From: Shewanella pealeana ATCC 700345 | GTDB taxonomy: Bacteria > Pseudomonadota > Gammaproteobacteria > Enterobacterales > Shewanellaceae | Assembly: GCF_000018285.1 (NCBI RefSeq) | Contig: NC_009901.1 | Location: forward strand, 2,293,001 to 2,357,000 | Direction: 5' to 3' | Length of the DNA stretch: 64,000 bases | In this document: positions 62,585-64,000 of the stretch, piece after piece | Numbering within the stretch: the first letter of the stretch is position 1 | Layout: each line of letters begins with the position of its first letter | The notes under the pieces: model-generated | Told to the model about the DNA's origin: nothing | Databases searched by the model: none | The model's input: only the letters and a program-made list of their open reading frames with translations | Translations under genes and position numbers: made by a program

Positions 62585-64000
62585 ATGTTAGATAAATTAG
62601 TTAATGGATTCGAATCTTATCTATTCCGTCATAGAGCTTTCGTTATATTACTGTTTGCGGTAACGACTATCTTCCTTGGAATTCAAGCGAGTAACCTGAA
62701 AATGGATGCCGCATTTGTTAAAAACATTCCACTTAACCACAACTACATGCAAACCTATCTGAAGCACCAGAAACAGTTTGGTGGTGCCAACAGCATCATG
62801 GTGGCAGTAGAAGATACGAGCGGGAACATTTTCAATCCAAATTTCTTTGATGCACTTAAAAATGTACATGATCAGCTATTTTTTATACCTGGTGTAGACA
62901 GAGCACAAGTTAAATCACTGTTCTCGCCATCTACGCGCTTTACTGAAGTCGTTGAAGACGGCTTTGCTGGTGGTCCTGTCATTCCCGCGGATTTTTCTAC
63001 CACAGAGCAAGGCTTAAAAACTGTTCGAGGTAATATCGAAAAAGCAGGTATTGTCGGCCGTTTGATTGCTGAAGACTACTCGGCAGCCATGGTGAGTACG
63101 CAGTTAATGGATTTCGATCCGCAAACTGGCGAACCCTTAGATACTTTGGCGTTTGCAGCACAGTTAGAAGAGCAGTTACGTGAACAGTATGAAACCGATG
63201 AAATAAAAATTCATATCATTGGTTTTGCTAAGATGGCCGGAGATGTTGCCGACGGTGCAAAAGGAGTGCTGCTGTTTTTCCTTATTGCTATCTTAGTGAC
63301 TGCAGTGATGGTTTACTTTTTCTCTAAGTCGGTAGCGCTAACAATTTTGCCGTTAGTATGTAGTTTGATTGCAGTTGTTTGGCAATTAGGGTTATTAACC
63401 GTCATCGGATTTGGTTTAGACCCTATGTCTATTCTTATTCCATTTTTGGTGTTTGCCATTGGTGTAAGTCACAGCGTACAGATGATTAATGCGGTAAGAC
63501 GACGCGTTACCGATGGACAAACGACAAAGGCAGCCGCGGCACTGGCATTTAGAAGTCTGCTTATTCCAGGTGGTGTTGCGCTGTTGTCTGACACCATAGG
63601 TTTTATGACGCTATTAGCCATCGACATTGGTATCATTCGAGAGCTCGCGATTTCAGCTTCTTTAGGTGTTGCTGTGATAATTTTAACAAACCTAATCTTA
63701 TTGCCGCTGGTGATCTCTTTTACAACAGTGACGCCTCGTAAAGATAATAAGCCAAACCCTGTAAATAACATCTGGCTTAAGCTATCTAATTTCGCTACGC
63801 CAAAATACGCGATTTGGGTCTTGATTGTGACAGGATTGCTCTATGCGGTTGGCTTACAGCAAGCGAATAAGATGAAAATTGGCGATCTACAAGGCGGAGC
63901 TCCCGCGCTGCATTTAGACTCTCGTTATAATCAAGACACTTTCTTTATTACTGATAAGTTCTCTATTACAACAGATGTGATGACAGTGATTGTTGAGGCA
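62585..64000 (+). CDS. RND (MMPL-type) transporter, N-terminal part
   Basis: ATG 62585 eight bases after GGACC; 472 residues are visible and the frame runs off the window. N-terminal membrane helix (RAFVILLFAVTTIFLGIQAS), a periplasmic loop, then five helices of an SSD-like block (GVLLFFLIAILVTAVMVYFF, SILIPFLVFAIGVSHSVQMI, ISASLGVAVIILTNLILLPL). This is the half-RND/MMPL family that moves lipids or other hydrophobic compounds with the proton gradient. It closes the DUF1302-DUF1329-YCF48 set. Confidence 0.92.
   Translation, partial: MLDKLVNGFESYLFRHRAFVILLFAVTTIFLGIQASNLKMDAAFVKNIPLNHNYMQTYLKHQKQFGGANSIMVAVEDTSGNIFNPNFFDALKNVHDQLFFIPGVDRAQVKSLFSPSTRFTEVVEDGFAGGPVIPADFSTTEQGLKTVRGNIEKAGIVGRLIAEDYSAAMVSTQLMDFDPQTGEPLDTLAFAAQLEEQLREQYETDEIKIHIIGFAKMAGDVADGAKGVLLFFLIAILVTAVMVYFFSKSVALTILPLVCSLIAVVWQLGLLTVIGFGLDPMSILIPFLVFAIGVSHSVQMINAVRRRVTDGQTTKAAAALAFRSLLIPGGVALLSDTIGFMTLLAIDIGIIRELAISASLGVAVIILTNLILLPLVISFTTVTPRKDNKPNPVNNIWLKLSNFATPKYAIWVLIVTGLLYAVGLQQANKMKIGDLQGGAPALHLDSRYNQDTFFITDKFSITTDVMTVIVEA

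Overview
The window reads as a chromosomal segment of a marine gammaproteobacterium, most likely Shewanella. The evidence is gene content and order: ilvIH, metG-apbC-udk-(dcd)-pabC-mltG-tmk-holB-pilZ-tatD, rsmF, letB beside two half-size letA genes, yebG, msrC, proQ, prc, pepN, DUF2835, and a DUF1302/DUF1329/YCF48/RND block. The species cannot be fixed from the sequence. No rRNA, tRNA or CRISPR was found.

Region 1 (1-1.9 kb): the 3' end of a PLP-dependent D-cysteine desulfhydrase/ACC-deaminase-like gene, followed by three more decaying tandem copies of that gene end. Region 2 (1.9-19.2 kb): an mscS-type channel gene split by a 15.7 kb island. The island's right end carries a four-gene operon of three tyrosine recombinases plus a small HTH/coiled-coil protein, the layout of GInt/Tn554-type elements. 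Its cargo includes two leftward groups of integron gene cassettes with recognisable attC sites but no integron integrase. They encode a HEPN-type protein, a Lit-like HEXXH protease, a PD-(D/E)XK-like protein, a small soluble protein, a secreted protein and a membrane protein. Between the groups lies a non-cassette module: a C-protein-like regulator divergent from a helical protein and an SF2 helicase, with a convergent unknown gene. Anti-phage function is a reasonable inference for much of this cargo, but it is not shown by the sequence.

Region 3 (19.3-33.5 kb): ordinary chromosome with cheV, an MltB-type transglycosylase, slyD, an esterase, a 5'-nucleotidase lipoprotein, ibpA behind a ROSE-like RNA thermometer, ilvIH, a Bcr/CflA transporter and a Nif3-family gene. 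A complete IS3-family element (33,556-34,863) with a 3-bp target duplication sits between the nif3 terminator and metG. Region 4 (34.9-46.8 kb): metG, apbC, udk, an internally deleted dcd remnant, then tightly overlapping pabC-mltG-tmk-holB-pilZ-tatD, followed by rsmF and a nucleoside-recognition-domain membrane protein. Region 5 (46.9-64 kb): letB with two half-length letA genes, LexA-controlled yebG, msrC, proQ-prc, pepN, DUF2835, and a probable envelope export cluster (DUF1302, DUF1329, YCF48-like, RND) whose last gene runs off the window.

The strongest leads are: the integrase-less cassettes nested in a three-recombinase island, both groups starting at the same attI-like leader; the helicase module with its paired palindromic operators; the in-frame deletion of dcd; and the tandemly repeated gene end at the left edge.
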